Positions 45,554 through 54,641 of a DNA stretch of 64,000 bases are shown piece after piece. Below the pieces are notes generated by a model that saw only the letters and a program-made list of their open reading frames with translations, was not told the origin of the DNA and ran no database searches. The stretch lies in assembly GCA_003155915.1 (NCBI GenBank), contig PMFA01000005.1, positions 217,526 through 281,525 of the forward strand. The letters are read 5' to 3'. The stretch's first letter is position 1. Each line of letters opens with the position of its first letter. The position numbers and the translations under genes were made by a program. Source of the DNA: Acidimicrobiaceae bacterium (lineage in GTDB: Bacteria > Actinomycetota > Acidimicrobiia > Acidimicrobiales > RAAP-2).

Positions 45554-45690
45554 CAGCCCCCCTCAGCGCCTCCGGTACCGTAGCACCGACCACTTTTTCA
45601 GTTCAAATGGTCTAGAAAACGCTGGGAAATAGGGGCAAAGCCTCCAATCGAGGGCGAGAACACCTTCGATCGAGTTGGTCGCTCTCGGTC

Positions 45691-45942
45691 TTGGTTTGGT
45701 TTGGCCTGAGTCACCCGGAGATCGCGATCGAGATCGAAACGTCGAAACCCGAAAGCCCGAACACGGAGTATGTGAACGAATTCGAACAGACTCTGGAGTC
45801 GAATCTGCGAAGGGCCCTCGGCGAGGAGGGGTTCGAGCGCGGGTACGCCATCGGGGCTGGACTCTCGGTGAGTTCGGCGACCGAACTGGCCCTGGAACGA
45901 TCGCGACCGACGACGCACGAGAACGGTCCGGTCGCGAGCTAA
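45691..45942 (+). pseudogene. Remnant resembling the C-terminal end of an ATPase-type transcriptional regulator
   Basis: An 83-residue reading frame starting with TTG. LESNLRRALGEEGFERGYAI followed by GAGLSVSSATELALE resembles the last helices of large LuxR/AAA-type regulators, where a segment like RALGEEAFEAAWAEGRALS is common. No ATPase or DNA-binding part precedes it: a stop lies about 75 bases upstream. The rest of the 45554-46016 gap holds no gene I can support, apart from the katG promoter region. Confidence 0.35.
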
Positions 45943-46016
45943 AAATCGGCGTGTCGAAGCGACCAGTGAATTCGTTACGCTGATGCTTAATTCATGCGGC
46001 AATATCAGGAGAGAAA

Positions 46017-48209
46017 ATGGACAGCGAAAACCAGTGCCCGGTCGCCGACGGATTTGACGCCACGCCGTCGGGGCGACGCCCCCACCAAGACTGGTGGCCC
46101 AATCAGCTGAAGCTCGACGGGCTCGAACGAAAGCCACCATCGGGCAATCCAATGGGCCCAACGTTCAACTACGTCGAGGAGTTCAAGAGCCTCGACCTGG
46201 ATGCCGTGAAGAAGGACATCATGGCGCTCATGACGACCTCCCAAGAGTGGTGGCCGGCCGACTACGGCCACTACGGCCCGTTCTTCATCCGGATGGCCTG
46301 GCACAGCGCTGGCACGTACCGGATTTCAGATGGTCGTGGCGGCGGCGGTTCCGGCACCCAGCGCTTCGCGCCACTCGACAGCTGGCCCGACAACGTGAGT
46401 CTCGACAAGGCCCGAAGGCTGATCTGGCCGATCAAGCAGAAGTACGGACGAAAGATCTCCTGGGCCGACTTGATAATCCTCACGGGCACACTGGCGCTCG
46501 AGTCGATGGGTCTGAAGACCTACGGCTTCGCCGGCGGGCGCGAGGACGTCTTCGAGGGCGATGAGGACATCTATTGGGGTCCCGAGGACGTCTGGCTGGA
46601 CGACAAACGTTACAGCGGTGATCGCGAGCTCCAGAATCCTCTGGGCGCGGTGCAGATGGGTCTCATCTACGTGAACCCCGAAGGTCCGAACGGCACTCCG
46701 GATCCGCTCGCGGCCGCCAAGGACATTCGTGAGACGTTCCTGCGGATGGCGATGAACGACGAGGAGACCGTGGCGCTGATCGCCGGGGGACACACCTTCG
46801 GCAAGGCCCACGGCGCGGCCGACTCGGTTGAGTACGTGGGCGCCGAACCGGAAGCCGCCTCGCTCGCCGAGCAGGGGCTGGGCTGGAAGGGCAGTTACGG
46901 CTCGGGTAATGCCGGCGACACGATCTCGAGTGGACTCGAGGGTGCGTGGACGCCGAGTCCGATCAAGTGGGACAACAGTTACTTCGACACGCTGTTCGGA
47001 CACGAATGGGTCCAGACGAAGAGTCCCGCCGGGGCGACCCAGTGGATTCCCAAGGACGGTGTCGACGCGAACTTGGTACCCGACGCCCACGACCCTACGA
47101 AGTCGCACGCGCCGGTCATGTTCACGACGGACCTCGCCCTTCGATTGGATCCGATCTACGCTGCGATCTCCACGCGCTTCCACGAGAACCCCGAGGAGTT
47201 CGAACTCGCCTTCGCCAAGGCCTGGTACAAACTGACGCACCGCGACATGGGGCCGCGTTCGCGCTGTTTCGGTCCGTGGGTTCCCGACGAACCTCAGATA
47301 TGGCAGGACCCCGTGCCCGAAGCGACGCACGCGCCAATCGACGCGGCGCAGATCAATGAGCTGAAGGAAAAAATCCTCGCCTCCGGTCTTTCGGTCTCAC
47401 AACTGGTCGCGACGGCGTGGGCTTCAGCCGCGACGTTCCGCGGCACCGACAAGCGTGGAGGGGCGAACGGCGCACGTATTCGCCTCGCACCGCAGAAGGA
47501 TTGGGAAGTCAACGACTCGGCTGAAGTGACGATGGTCCTGCGGACACTCGAGGGCATCCAGAGCGATTTCAATCACACGCACGGCGAGAGCCCTGTCTCG
47601 TTGGCCGATTTGATCGTCCTCGGTGGCTGCGCGGCTGTTGAGAAGGCGGCCAAGAACGCCGGACACGAGGTCGCGGTTCCCTTCTCGCCGGGACGCGGGG
47701 ACGCCCTGCAAGAGGACACCGACGTCGAGTCCTTCGCCGTACTGGAACCGACGTTCGACGGGTTCCGCAATTATCTGCGAGACGGTCACCGACGAACGGC
47801 GGAGGAGTTACTCCTGGAACGAGCCCAACTGTTGACGTTGAGTGCGCCGGAGATGACGGTGCTCGTGGGCGGCCTGCGCGTCTTGAACGCCAACTTCCGT
47901 GGATCGGACCTCGGCGTGTTCACGAAGCGAACAGACGCGTTGACGACGGACTTCTTCGTGAACTTGCTCGACATGAGTACGAAGTGGGAGGCGACGTCCT
48001 CGGCCGAGGCGACCTTTGAAGGCCGCGACCGCCGGACGAACGAACTCAGGTGGACCGGGACGCGCGTCGACATCGTCTTCGGCTCGAACTCTCAACTGCG
48101 CGCACTCGCTGAGGTCTACGCGAGTGACGACGCCCAAGAGAAATTCGTAGTCGACTTCGTTGCCGCGTGGAACAAGGTCATGAACCTCGATCGGTTCGAG
48201 TTGAACTAA
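46017..48209 (+). CDS. katG: Catalase-peroxidase KatG
   Basis: A haem enzyme that removes hydrogen peroxide and has peroxidase activity. In 730 residues it shows the distal site [20 protein letters not shown] (Arg, Trp, His), [11 protein letters not shown] and [13 protein letters not shown] (the Tyr and Met of the Met-Tyr-Trp adduct), and the proximal haem ligand in [13 protein letters not shown]; the second, haem-less domain follows from about residue 420. AGGAGAG precedes the ATG. It stands alone, with no furA-like regulator beside it. Confidence 0.97.
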   Translation: MDSENQCPVADGFDATPSGRRPHQDWWPNQLKLDGLERKPPSGNPMGPTFNYVEEFKSLDLDAVKKDIMALMTTSQEWWPADYGHYGPFFIRMAWHSAGTYRISDGRGGGGSGTQRFAPLDSWPDNVSLDKARRLIWPIKQKYGRKISWADLIILTGTLALESMGLKTYGFAGGREDVFEGDEDIYWGPEDVWLDDKRYSGDRELQNPLGAVQMGLIYVNPEGPNGTPDPLAAAKDIRETFLRMAMNDEETVALIAGGHTFGKAHGAADSVEYVGAEPEAASLAEQGLGWKGSYGSGNAGDTISSGLEGAWTPSPIKWDNSYFDTLFGHEWVQTKSPAGATQWIPKDGVDANLVPDAHDPTKSHAPVMFTTDLALRLDPIYAAISTRFHENPEEFELAFAKAWYKLTHRDMGPRSRCFGPWVPDEPQIWQDPVPEATHAPIDAAQINELKEKILASGLSVSQLVATAWASAATFRGTDKRGGANGARIRLAPQKDWEVNDSAEVTMVLRTLEGIQSDFNHTHGESPVSLADLIVLGGCAAVEKAAKNAGHEVAVPFSPGRGDALQEDTDVESFAVLEPTFDGFRNYLRDGHRRTAEELLLERAQLLTLSAPEMTVLVGGLRVLNANFRGSDLGVFTKRTDALTTDFFVNLLDMSTKWEATSSAEATFEGRDRRTNELRWTGTRVDIVFGSNSQLRALAEVYASDDAQEKFVVDFVAAWNKVMNLDRFELN

Positions 48210-48243
48210 TTTCGCGCGAGCGGACTAATGAGAAGCCGCGCGT

Positions 48244-48639
48244 TCACTTTTTGTCGACGCCGTCGTCGCTTCGCAGCGAGTCGTGCACCTCAATCTGATC
48301 GCGCACGCGCTCGACGAGTTCCTTCTCCTCGGCACGTTCGATCTGGACCAAATGATCGTCCGCCGCCGGGGAAGATCGAATGAGCTCGTCGAGCTTCAGC
48401 TGCAGCGCGGTTTGCTGACGATCTTGCGTGTGTTTCAACGCGAAGAGCAACATGATCACGATCGCATTCGCCACCGTGGAAAATCCCATTTGCCATCGTG
48501 GAGGAAATCCCCTTAAGGCGAGCGAAACTATGAATACGATCAAGACGAACGACACCACGGCGGCTGTCGCGACGTGCGAGATAATTTCGTCGAGTCGTTG
48601 GAAGACGCGACTCATTCGTTGGCGAAGTGCAGAGTGCAT
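48244..48639 (-). CDS. Low-affinity iron permease family small membrane protein
   Basis: A 131-residue membrane protein with two helices (ATAAVVSFVLIVFIVSLAL and MGFSTVANAIVIMLLFALKH) and the family segment HTQDRQQTALQLKLDELIRSS, then a charged tail. Members are labelled low-affinity iron permease by similarity to fungal Fet4, but bacterial function is unproved. It converges with katG across a 34-base gap. A 12-bp palindrome lies 36 bases upstream of its start. Confidence 0.85.
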   Translation of the reverse strand: MHSALRQRMSRVFQRLDEIISHVATAAVVSFVLIVFIVSLALRGFPPRWQMGFSTVANAIVIMLLFALKHTQDRQQTALQLKLDELIRSSPAADDHLVQIERAEEKELVERVRDQIEVHDSLRSDDGVDKK

Positions 48640-48674
48640 TGTTGGTCTCCCGGTAGCGGTGTCGAGCGGACAAC

Positions 48675-48686
48675 GTGATATATCAC
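48675..48686. promoter_or_regulatory. Palindrome upstream of the iron permease-family gene
   Basis: GTGATATATCAC is a perfect 12-bp palindrome. Its GATATATC core is the same as in the PadR operator candidate at 1329. A repressor site is plausible. Confidence 0.35.
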
Positions 48687-49038
48687 CTTATTTGTCCTCA
48701 ACAAATGAATGACCGTGGAGTGATCGCCAACGCACGCCAGATTCGTCGTACCACTGCCTGACACATCCTTAGCGTTTCCTTAATCGTGCGCGACCGTTTC
48801 CGGTGATGCGAGGTTGGTGCTTTCACACTCATGCGCCGAGAGCATTTGTTCTTGCGGTTGCCGGTGCAACGTGAGGCGACTTCAACATCAAAGGAGATGT
48901 CTGGGGTTGGCCGGGAACGGTTCGGCGTACAGTCTCCACGTTCATCGGCGCGATCATGTACTACGCGATCACTCGATCCAGAGATGGTGACGCGTCGAGC
49001 ACCACGTCCCAACTGCTCGAACGACGGAGCTGGTGCTC
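48687..49038. other. Gene-free stretch upstream of the second PadR gene
   Basis: About 350 bases with no supported gene. Short open frames here have no ribosome site and no recognisable protein sequence. It must contain the promoter of the PadR-membrane protein operon. Confidence 0.5.
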
Positions 49039-49059
49039 CTACTACGTCGTACGTAGTAG
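49039..49059. promoter_or_regulatory. Operator candidate for the second PadR regulator
   Basis: CTACTACGT (49039-49047) and ACGTAGTAG (49051-49059) are perfect 9-bp inverted arms around a CGT spacer. They end nine bases before the ATG of the PadR gene, where a repressor would overlap its ribosome site or start region. Confidence 0.6.
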
Positions 49060-49068
49060 CATTGGCGC

Positions 49069-49401
49069 ATGAACAAGAAGAGTTCGCAACTGCTGCGCCG
49101 ACCCAACGATCCGCCGCTGCTCCTTCTGACGAGTCTCGCGTCGGGCCCCAAACACGGGTACGCGCTTCTGAAAGACATCGAGGAGTTCGCCGGTGTCACT
49201 TTGAGTCCGGGCACGCTCTACGGTGCCATCACCCGACTCGAGGAGTTGGGACTCATTGAACCGGTGGCCGAGGTCGAGCGACGTCGCCCGTATCGCATCA
49301 CGACCGACGGACGACAGGTGCTGCGTGAAGTGACCACCGAGATGCGCCGTCTCGCCGACGTGGGTGTCGCGCGTCTTCGACTCGCTGCGCGGGGTGTGTG
49401 A
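49069..49401 (+). CDS. PadR family transcriptional regulator (short form)
   Basis: A 110-residue winged-helix protein: PPLLLLTSLASGPKHGYALL, then LSPGTLYGAITRLEELGLIE and RRPYRITTDGRQVLRE. It lacks the long C-terminal domain of the PadR protein at 1360. Its stop overlaps the start of the membrane protein gene (TGATG), the usual pairing of short PadR regulators with a membrane target. It probably represses its own operon through the dyad just upstream. Confidence 0.93.
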   Translation: MNKKSSQLLRRPNDPPLLLLTSLASGPKHGYALLKDIEEFAGVTLSPGTLYGAITRLEELGLIEPVAEVERRRPYRITTDGRQVLREVTTEMRRLADVGVARLRLAARGV

Positions 49402-50345
49402 TGAAGCGGAACCGTGACGTTCGACGATTGCTTCGGTGGTACCCGTCGAGTTGGCGCGACCGATACGGCGACGAGCTTCTTGCCCTCCTAGAGGATCGTC
49501 TCGTAGAAGCGCCTCTCACGATTCGGCTTGGTTCATCAGTGGCTATCGCGGGACTGCGAGAGCGTCTGTACGGATCAGGCATGCTCGGTTCACGCAGCTC
49601 TCCGTCGACGCAACGTCGAACTGGCTCGCTGACGGTGCTCGTGGCGTGGTCGATGATGGCTGTCGGTGGCGCCAGTTTCGTGAAGATGGCCGAGCACTTT
49701 CGTGCGGCGCTACCGACTTCATCGCGCGCCGTCGCAATCGTCGCGTACGACACGACCGCCCTCGCGGGACTCCTGGGGACGCTCTTTGTTGTGGTGGGCG
49801 TAACTGGTGCGTTGCCGGGATTCGTGCGGTTTCTTCGTGCCGACAAGTGGCCCCAGGTACGTGGCATGTTCGTGAGGTCGGTGGTCTCCTCTCTGGTGGT
49901 CGTCGTCGCCACGGCCGGTCTTTCTTGGTGGGCCCACCATTTGAACAGCGCGCAGCGCAATGGTGGAGACGGCGTGTACTCGGGCGTGTTCCTGGCGTTC
50001 GCCCTCTTAGTGGTGATAACGATCGGTCTATGGACGACGACCGGTGTCGCCGTGGCGTCGAGGATCGACTTCACACCCCGTGAACTGCGACGAGAGTCGT
50101 GTTTGGCGATTGCGGTGAGCCTTTCGTCAATCGTGGTCGTGGCCAGCGCTGCCGTGTGGGGAGTTCAAATTGGTCTGCACGCGCCATGGTTTCTCAATGG
50201 CACCGCGGCCGGCGTCGCAACGTCGCCATGGTCCGCTCAAGTGATCACCACGATGTTCGTGATGACACTCGCGCTCGTGACTGCGTTGTGGGGTGTCGTG
50301 CGCGTCGCGTCGACATACCGACCGACGCGTGTGAGCGCGCAGTAA
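49401..50345 (+). CDS. PadR-associated membrane protein
   Basis: A 314-residue protein. The N-terminus RRLLRWYPSSWRDRYGDELLALLED is the common start of PadR-linked membrane proteins (DUF1700/1707-like contexts). It is followed by about six helices (for example VLVAWSMMAVGGASFVKMA and LLGTLFVVVGVTGALPGF). The function is unknown. Start is ATG 49401, in a one-base overlap with the PadR stop; GTG 49398 is the alternative. Confidence 0.8.
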   Translation: MKRNRDVRRLLRWYPSSWRDRYGDELLALLEDRLVEAPLTIRLGSSVAIAGLRERLYGSGMLGSRSSPSTQRRTGSLTVLVAWSMMAVGGASFVKMAEHFRAALPTSSRAVAIVAYDTTALAGLLGTLFVVVGVTGALPGFVRFLRADKWPQVRGMFVRSVVSSLVVVVATAGLSWWAHHLNSAQRNGGDGVYSGVFLAFALLVVITIGLWTTTGVAVASRIDFTPRELRRESCLAIAVSLSSIVVVASAAVWGVQIGLHAPWFLNGTAAGVATSPWSAQVITTMFVMTLALVTALWGVVRVASTYRPTRVSAQ

Positions 50346-50525
50346 CCAGGACTTTCACCTACCGAGGCGGAAAGTCGACGAGTTCGTACGTCGGAATGAT
50401 CGCGCAGGGTCCCGCGTGGCGTTCATGATGATGTGACCTTTGTCCTTAGAACATTCGTTCGTAGGTTCGTAGGATTGATTTACGGTGGCCGAGATGTGCT
50501 CGGTGGACGATGTGAGGGACGATAG

Positions 50526-51677
50526 GTGACCAATCTGACGGTTCACGGGTCCGCGAGAGGGCAGTTCAACGATCGGCCACTCCTCGTCTTCTGGGAGATG
50601 ACCAAGGCCTGTCAGTTGGCGTGTTTCCACTGTCGGGCCAATGCGCAATTGGTTGGCGCGGCCGATGAGTTGAGCACGAATGAGGGCCGCGGACTCATCG
50701 ATTCATTGGCCTCGATCGGAAGCCCGCGCCCGATTCTTATTCTGACGGGCGGCGACTGCCTGATGCGCGACGACATCGTCGAACTCGCTTCCTACGCCCA
50801 GTCGGTACACGTGCCCGTGGCGATCGCCCCGTCCGTGACACCCCAGCTCACTGATTCGACGCTTCGATCGTTGCGCGACGTTGGCGTGAAGAGTGCGTCG
50901 CTCAGTCTTGACGGCGCCAGGCCGTCGACTCACGATGCGGTTCGGGGAATCGACGGGCACTTCAACTCCACGATTGAGGCCATTACGCGTCTACGTGAAC
51001 ACGGATTCACGACGCAGATCAATACCACCGTCATGCCCTCCAACGTTCGCGAGCTGGCCGACGTCGCCAGGTTGCTGCACGAATTGCGGGTGAACGTGTG
51101 GGAGGTCTTCTTTCTCATCACGACCGGGCGGGGCTCTGAAGTCACGGCGACTTCGGCGCGGGAGAACGAAGAGGTGTGTAACTTCCTCGTCGACGCCTCT
51201 CGATACGGGTTCACGGTTCGCACGGTCGAGGCTCCGTTCTTTCGACGCGTCGCGCGAGAACGCGCCAGCGGCATCGACGCATCGTCGCCCGTGGTGGCCG
51301 GCTCCACGTACGCGTTCCTTCAGGGGCGCCTGAACGAACTTCTAGGGCCTAGTTCGGCGCCGGTGCGCGCGCCAAGCGCCGCAACTCGTGACGGGAAAGG
51401 GATCATCTTCGTCGGGGCGAACGGCGACATCTTCCCCTCGGGATTCCTGCCCATCACGCTCGGGAACGTTCGAGAAAGATCGTTGATCGACGTGTATCGC
51501 GACGACGAACTGCTGCGCTCCATTCGCTCGGCCGAGTTCGTGGGTGCGTGTGGGTGCTGTGAACATTCCGACATGTGCGGTGGTTCACGATCACGGGCCT
51601 TCGCCACGTACGGCAATCCCCTGGCGTCTGATCCCGGCTGCGTTCGCGTCAGCAGCGTCCTCTCGACCGCGTGGTAG
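50526..51677 (+). CDS. Radical SAM/SPASM domain protein (BA_1875/TIGR04053-like)
   Basis: A 383-residue radical S-adenosylmethionine enzyme. RPLLVFWEMTKACQLACFHC contains the CxxxCxxC that binds the catalytic 4Fe-4S cluster. LILTGGDCLMRDDIVEL is the SAM-contact GGxP-like segment, with Cys instead of Pro (GGDC). The C-terminal SPASM-like region has FPSGFLPITLGNVRERSL, GACGCCEHSDMCGGSR and a late Cys (DPGC). The family is near those that modify peptides or haem; substrate unknown, and no precursor peptide was seen in the 180 bases upstream. GTG is the start. Confidence 0.85.
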   Translation: MTNLTVHGSARGQFNDRPLLVFWEMTKACQLACFHCRANAQLVGAADELSTNEGRGLIDSLASIGSPRPILILTGGDCLMRDDIVELASYAQSVHVPVAIAPSVTPQLTDSTLRSLRDVGVKSASLSLDGARPSTHDAVRGIDGHFNSTIEAITRLREHGFTTQINTTVMPSNVRELADVARLLHELRVNVWEVFFLITTGRGSEVTATSARENEEVCNFLVDASRYGFTVRTVEAPFFRRVARERASGIDASSPVVAGSTYAFLQGRLNELLGPSSAPVRAPSAATRDGKGIIFVGANGDIFPSGFLPITLGNVRERSLIDVYRDDELLRSIRSAEFVGACGCCEHSDMCGGSRSRAFATYGNPLASDPGCVRVSSVLSTAW

Positions 51678-51695
51678 CGGCGATCGAATCGCGCA

Positions 51696-52130
51696 CTACG
51701 AATTCACCTCGACCTTTCGCCCGGTAACGTCGCTCGTTCGAATTCGAAACGCAACCGGCGTTCGACCTTCACCGCGCGGGCGCGAGTTTACGGTCTCTCG
51801 ATTCTCTCGATTAGAGGACACGCGCTCGGAAATGATTTGAAGGGCCCGCACCGCGTCGTCGCCTTCCAACTCCTCGAAGACACCCTGGGCTATGACGCTG
51901 CGCCACGCGCCACTCGTGAGGTACTCGTCGATTTCAAAACAGACGCGCTGGTTCTCCCGCATCATGTCGACCTTCTTACCTTCGGTGGTGTACACGTAGA
52001 TGCAATTCCCATCCCACCCAAAGATGACGGGCACTACGTAGGTCTCGCCACCGACGTGACAGCCGACGCGGCCGACTTTCTGGGAGAGCACGAACTCCTC
52101 AACCTCACTCGGTGACATCTCGAGGATCAT
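51696..52130 (-). CDS. Pyridoxamine 5'-phosphate oxidase-related FMN-binding protein
   Basis: A 144-residue split-barrel flavin-binding protein: VGRVGCHVGGETYVVPVIFG, then IYVYTTEGKKVDMMRENQRV and CFEIDEYLTSGAWRSVIAQG. This matches the nitroimidazole-resistance (NimA)/PPOX type. It lies nine bases downstream of the nitronate monooxygenase-like gene and is probably cotranscribed. Function uncertain. Confidence 0.85.
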   Translation of the reverse strand: MILEMSPSEVEEFVLSQKVGRVGCHVGGETYVVPVIFGWDGNCIYVYTTEGKKVDMMRENQRVCFEIDEYLTSGAWRSVIAQGVFEELEGDDAVRALQIISERVSSNRENRETVNSRPRGEGRTPVAFRIRTSDVTGRKVEVNS

Positions 52131-52139
52131 CGCGCGAGA

Positions 52140-53612
52140 CTAACGAGTTTTCGAGGCGTCGCTCGCCGGCGTCACGTCGACGTCGACGCTCAGGTGGGCG
52201 ATGACGTCGCGCGCGCTGTAGCTCTCTCGATCGACCAGCAGTTCGCGAATGTCGTTCAGGTAGTCACCGCTCGTCACGATCGGCGGCTCGCGGCGTCCGT
52301 CGCTGCGGTATTGACCTAGCCCGCACGTCGCCATAAGCCCGTTGCAGAGACAAGTCGATCCATCGGTCGCTTCGAGCGCGCCACCCTTTCGTATGAAGGC
52401 ATCGACGGGCTCGGCCGCGCAGCGATAGCCCGTTGACCCGTTGGGTTTGAGGTACGCCTCACGCAGGTAGCCCAGGTCACACTTTCGCTCGCGATGGTCA
52501 TAGACGTCGGGGTCCGAGATCGTGTCTTCCACCGACGCGACCTTGAATGGATATCCCGTCGACGAAGCCCGCAGCGACGTCTTCACGGTTACCGATCCAG
52601 CCTTTACCTCGTCGAGCACGCGACGACGCAGGTCGGGGTCCATCCCTGACTCGTCGCAGTAGGCGAAGAGGGTGCCCACCTGGACGCCGCTCGCGCCGAG
52701 GTCGAACGCGTCGCGCACGTGCTCGGACGACGTGACGCCCCCACCGATCCAAAACGGTAGGCCGAGATTGGAGAGCACGTCGTAGTCGACGACGTCGCGC
52801 GCCCCGTATTGCGGGTTGCCTTCGTCGTCAACACCGAAGGCGCCGCGAGGCGGCGCGTTGTGTCCGCCGGCGCTCGGTCGCTCGACGACGAAGCCGTCAA
52901 CCGGACCGTTGCTGCGCTTGGCGAGCGCGGTCGCGAGCACGTGCGACGAGACGATGCCCACGAAGTTCGGTCGACGAAGTGCCTGCGTCCCGAGGTACGG
53001 GGTGGGATCAAAGTGGAGTGAGAGGGCCGGATCATCATTGGCCGCACCCGTCACGCTGAGGGGAAGGTCAACCGGTTCGCCCAGCGCGAGCCGCTCGAGG
53101 GCCCCGGGAATGTGAGTGGGGACGCCGGCCCCCATCAAGACGTAGTCGACGCCGGCGAGAATCGCACCACACAACGAGGCGGCCGTCGGGAGCTGGACCT
53201 TGGTGAGGAGATTGATTCCGACGAGGCCGTCGTGCCCCATCTTGGCGAGCTTTACTTCGATGAAGGAAGCCAACACGATCGCGTCGATGGAACGACCCTT
53301 GCTGCCGTGCGTCAATGCCGGGAGGCTGCGATACGGCGTCGAACCCGTTCGTCGCACGGCGCCGAATTTGTTGACGATGTCGGCAACGACACCCTGAGCC
53401 GGGAAGCAGTCGAGGGCGGTTTGTAGCTCGCCGTCGATCCCGTGGTCCTGAAGTCGGCGCACGAAGACGTTGTCGATGGCCGTCCCGGACACCACGCCCA
53501 ATTGACCCATGCTCGAGACTGCCCTCGCGAGGGGCCAACCGGATATTGCAATGCCCATGCCACCCTGGATAAGCCAGGGGACCGTTCCATCCAGAGGACC
53601 GGTGTCAGTCAT
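52140..53612 (-). CDS. Nitronate monooxygenase-like flavoenzyme with Cys-rich C-terminus
   Basis: A 490-residue TIM-barrel flavoprotein of the 2-nitropropane dioxygenase/PfaD-like group. Seen are WLIQGGMGIAISGWPLARAV, DYVLMGAGVPTHIPGALERL, FVVERPSAGGHNAPPRGAFG, and LPFWIGGGVTSSEHVRDAFD leading to LGASGVQVGTLFAYC. The C-terminal 120 residues contain a Cys cluster (KCDLGYLREA, YRCAAEP, STCLCNGLMATCGLGQY) that could hold a metal or Fe-S centre. Substrate unknown. It heads an operon with the FMN-binding gene at 51696. Confidence 0.85.
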   Translation of the reverse strand: MTDTGPLDGTVPWLIQGGMGIAISGWPLARAVSSMGQLGVVSGTAIDNVFVRRLQDHGIDGELQTALDCFPAQGVVADIVNKFGAVRRTGSTPYRSLPALTHGSKGRSIDAIVLASFIEVKLAKMGHDGLVGINLLTKVQLPTAASLCGAILAGVDYVLMGAGVPTHIPGALERLALGEPVDLPLSVTGAANDDPALSLHFDPTPYLGTQALRRPNFVGIVSSHVLATALAKRSNGPVDGFVVERPSAGGHNAPPRGAFGVDDEGNPQYGARDVVDYDVLSNLGLPFWIGGGVTSSEHVRDAFDLGASGVQVGTLFAYCDESGMDPDLRRRVLDEVKAGSVTVKTSLRASSTGYPFKVASVEDTISDPDVYDHRERKCDLGYLREAYLKPNGSTGYRCAAEPVDAFIRKGGALEATDGSTCLCNGLMATCGLGQYRSDGRREPPIVTSGDYLNDIRELLVDRESYSARDVIAHLSVDVDVTPASDASKTR

Positions 53613-53915
53613 ATCTCACCTCAGTGCGCCCGACAAATCTTCACGATTCGCCCAGCTCTAGCCTAGGTCGCCCCTTGATGAGACCTTCATTCGAACGCGC
53701 ATGACGTCGCGACTTTTCGAGGTGATGCGCGTCGCGGCGGTTCCTTCAGCCAAATGTCTGGATGCCCATCGCGTGGTGGGTGAGTGGGTCGGCCCGGCTC
53801 CGATCGCCCTCGTGGACGTACGGTCCACCTTTTCACGACGTGTGAATTCTGTGGGGAGTGGAGGTGGCGCGTCCTCAAAGCGGTCCGAACCGGATGGGGA
53901 TCGTGAGCAGGGACG
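53613..53915. other. Gene-free stretch between two minus-strand operons
   Basis: About 300 bases. The open frames here have no ribosome site and no recognisable protein. It contains the promoter of the nitronate monooxygenase-like gene and the end of the ABC transporter operon. Confidence 0.5.
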
Positions 53916-54641
53916 CTATTTGGTCACGCGTCGAATCGTGCTCGCTCCAGCGACGAGTGCGGCGAATATGTAGGCGAGCAAAATTGCGAACTGGCCAACG
54001 TAGTACTGGTTCGACTGCAGCGGGTTAATGGCGTGCACGGCGGCCGTCATTGGCAGCACTTTGGCGACGGCACGCAGCGCGCTCGGTAGCTGGCTGACAG
54101 GAATGACGAGACCGCAGAGGAGCAACTGGGGCAGGATGAACGCGGGCATGAACTGAACGGCCTGGAACTCGGTGTGGGCCACGGCACTCAGCGCCAATCC
54201 GAAGGCAGTGCCGAGCAGACCGGCGCAGAGCGCCACGGCACTGATACGCCACGGTACTCCCTGATGGGCGAGCCCGTACCAGGAGTAGGAGAGGACCGAG
54301 ACGAGCACGCTTTGGACCAAGGCGAGAGCCCCAAAAGCGATCGCGTAGCCCGCGACGAAATCGGCCTTGGTCAGGGGCAGCGTGAAGAGGCGCTCGAGAG
54401 TTCCGACGGTCCTCTCTCGCAGGGTGATGACCGACGTGACGAGAAACATGACGATGAGAGGAAACACGCCGAGCAGTTTCGGGCCCACCGAGTCGAAGGC
54501 ACCGGGCCGGTTGGTGAGGGACCACGCGAGCAGACCCATTAACGCAGTTGGGACGAGCAACAACAGTGCGAGGGTCCGCGGATCGTGGCGCAACTGCTCG
54601 AGAATGCGCCGAGTGGTGAGGAGCGTCCGTCGCAGGCTCAT
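53916..54641 (-). CDS. ABC-2 type transporter permease
   Basis: A 241-residue membrane protein with six helices, among them LALLLLVPTALMGLLAWSL, VFPLIVMFLVTSVITL, ALALVQSVLVSVLSYSW and AFILPQLLLCGLVIPVSQLP, with the typical RERTVGTLERLFTLPLTKAD coupling loop of ABC-2 exporters. It starts within the last four bases of the ATPase gene, so the two form an exporter. The substrate may be a drug or lipid. Confidence 0.92.
   Translation of the reverse strand: MSLRRTLLTTRRILEQLRHDPRTLALLLLVPTALMGLLAWSLTNRPGAFDSVGPKLLGVFPLIVMFLVTSVITLRERTVGTLERLFTLPLTKADFVAGYAIAFGALALVQSVLVSVLSYSWYGLAHQGVPWRISAVALCAGLLGTAFGLALSAVAHTEFQAVQFMPAFILPQLLLCGLVIPVSQLPSALRAVAKVLPMTAAVHAINPLQSNQYYVGQFAILLAYIFAALVAGASTIRRVTK

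Noticed and set aside
48213-48242. CGCGCG/CGCGCG hairpin after katG as a terminator
   Set aside because: Arms are short and self-complementary, the loop is long (18 bases), and the T-run is interrupted; too weak to annotate.
48831-49259. 142-codon open frame upstream of and over the PadR gene
   Set aside because: It overlaps the well-supported PadR gene in another frame and covers its operator; the product has no protein-like features.
53701-53973. 90-codon open frame in the gap before the ABC transporter genes
   Set aside because: No Shine-Dalgarno, no recognisable sequence, and it runs into the end of the permease gene on the other strand.
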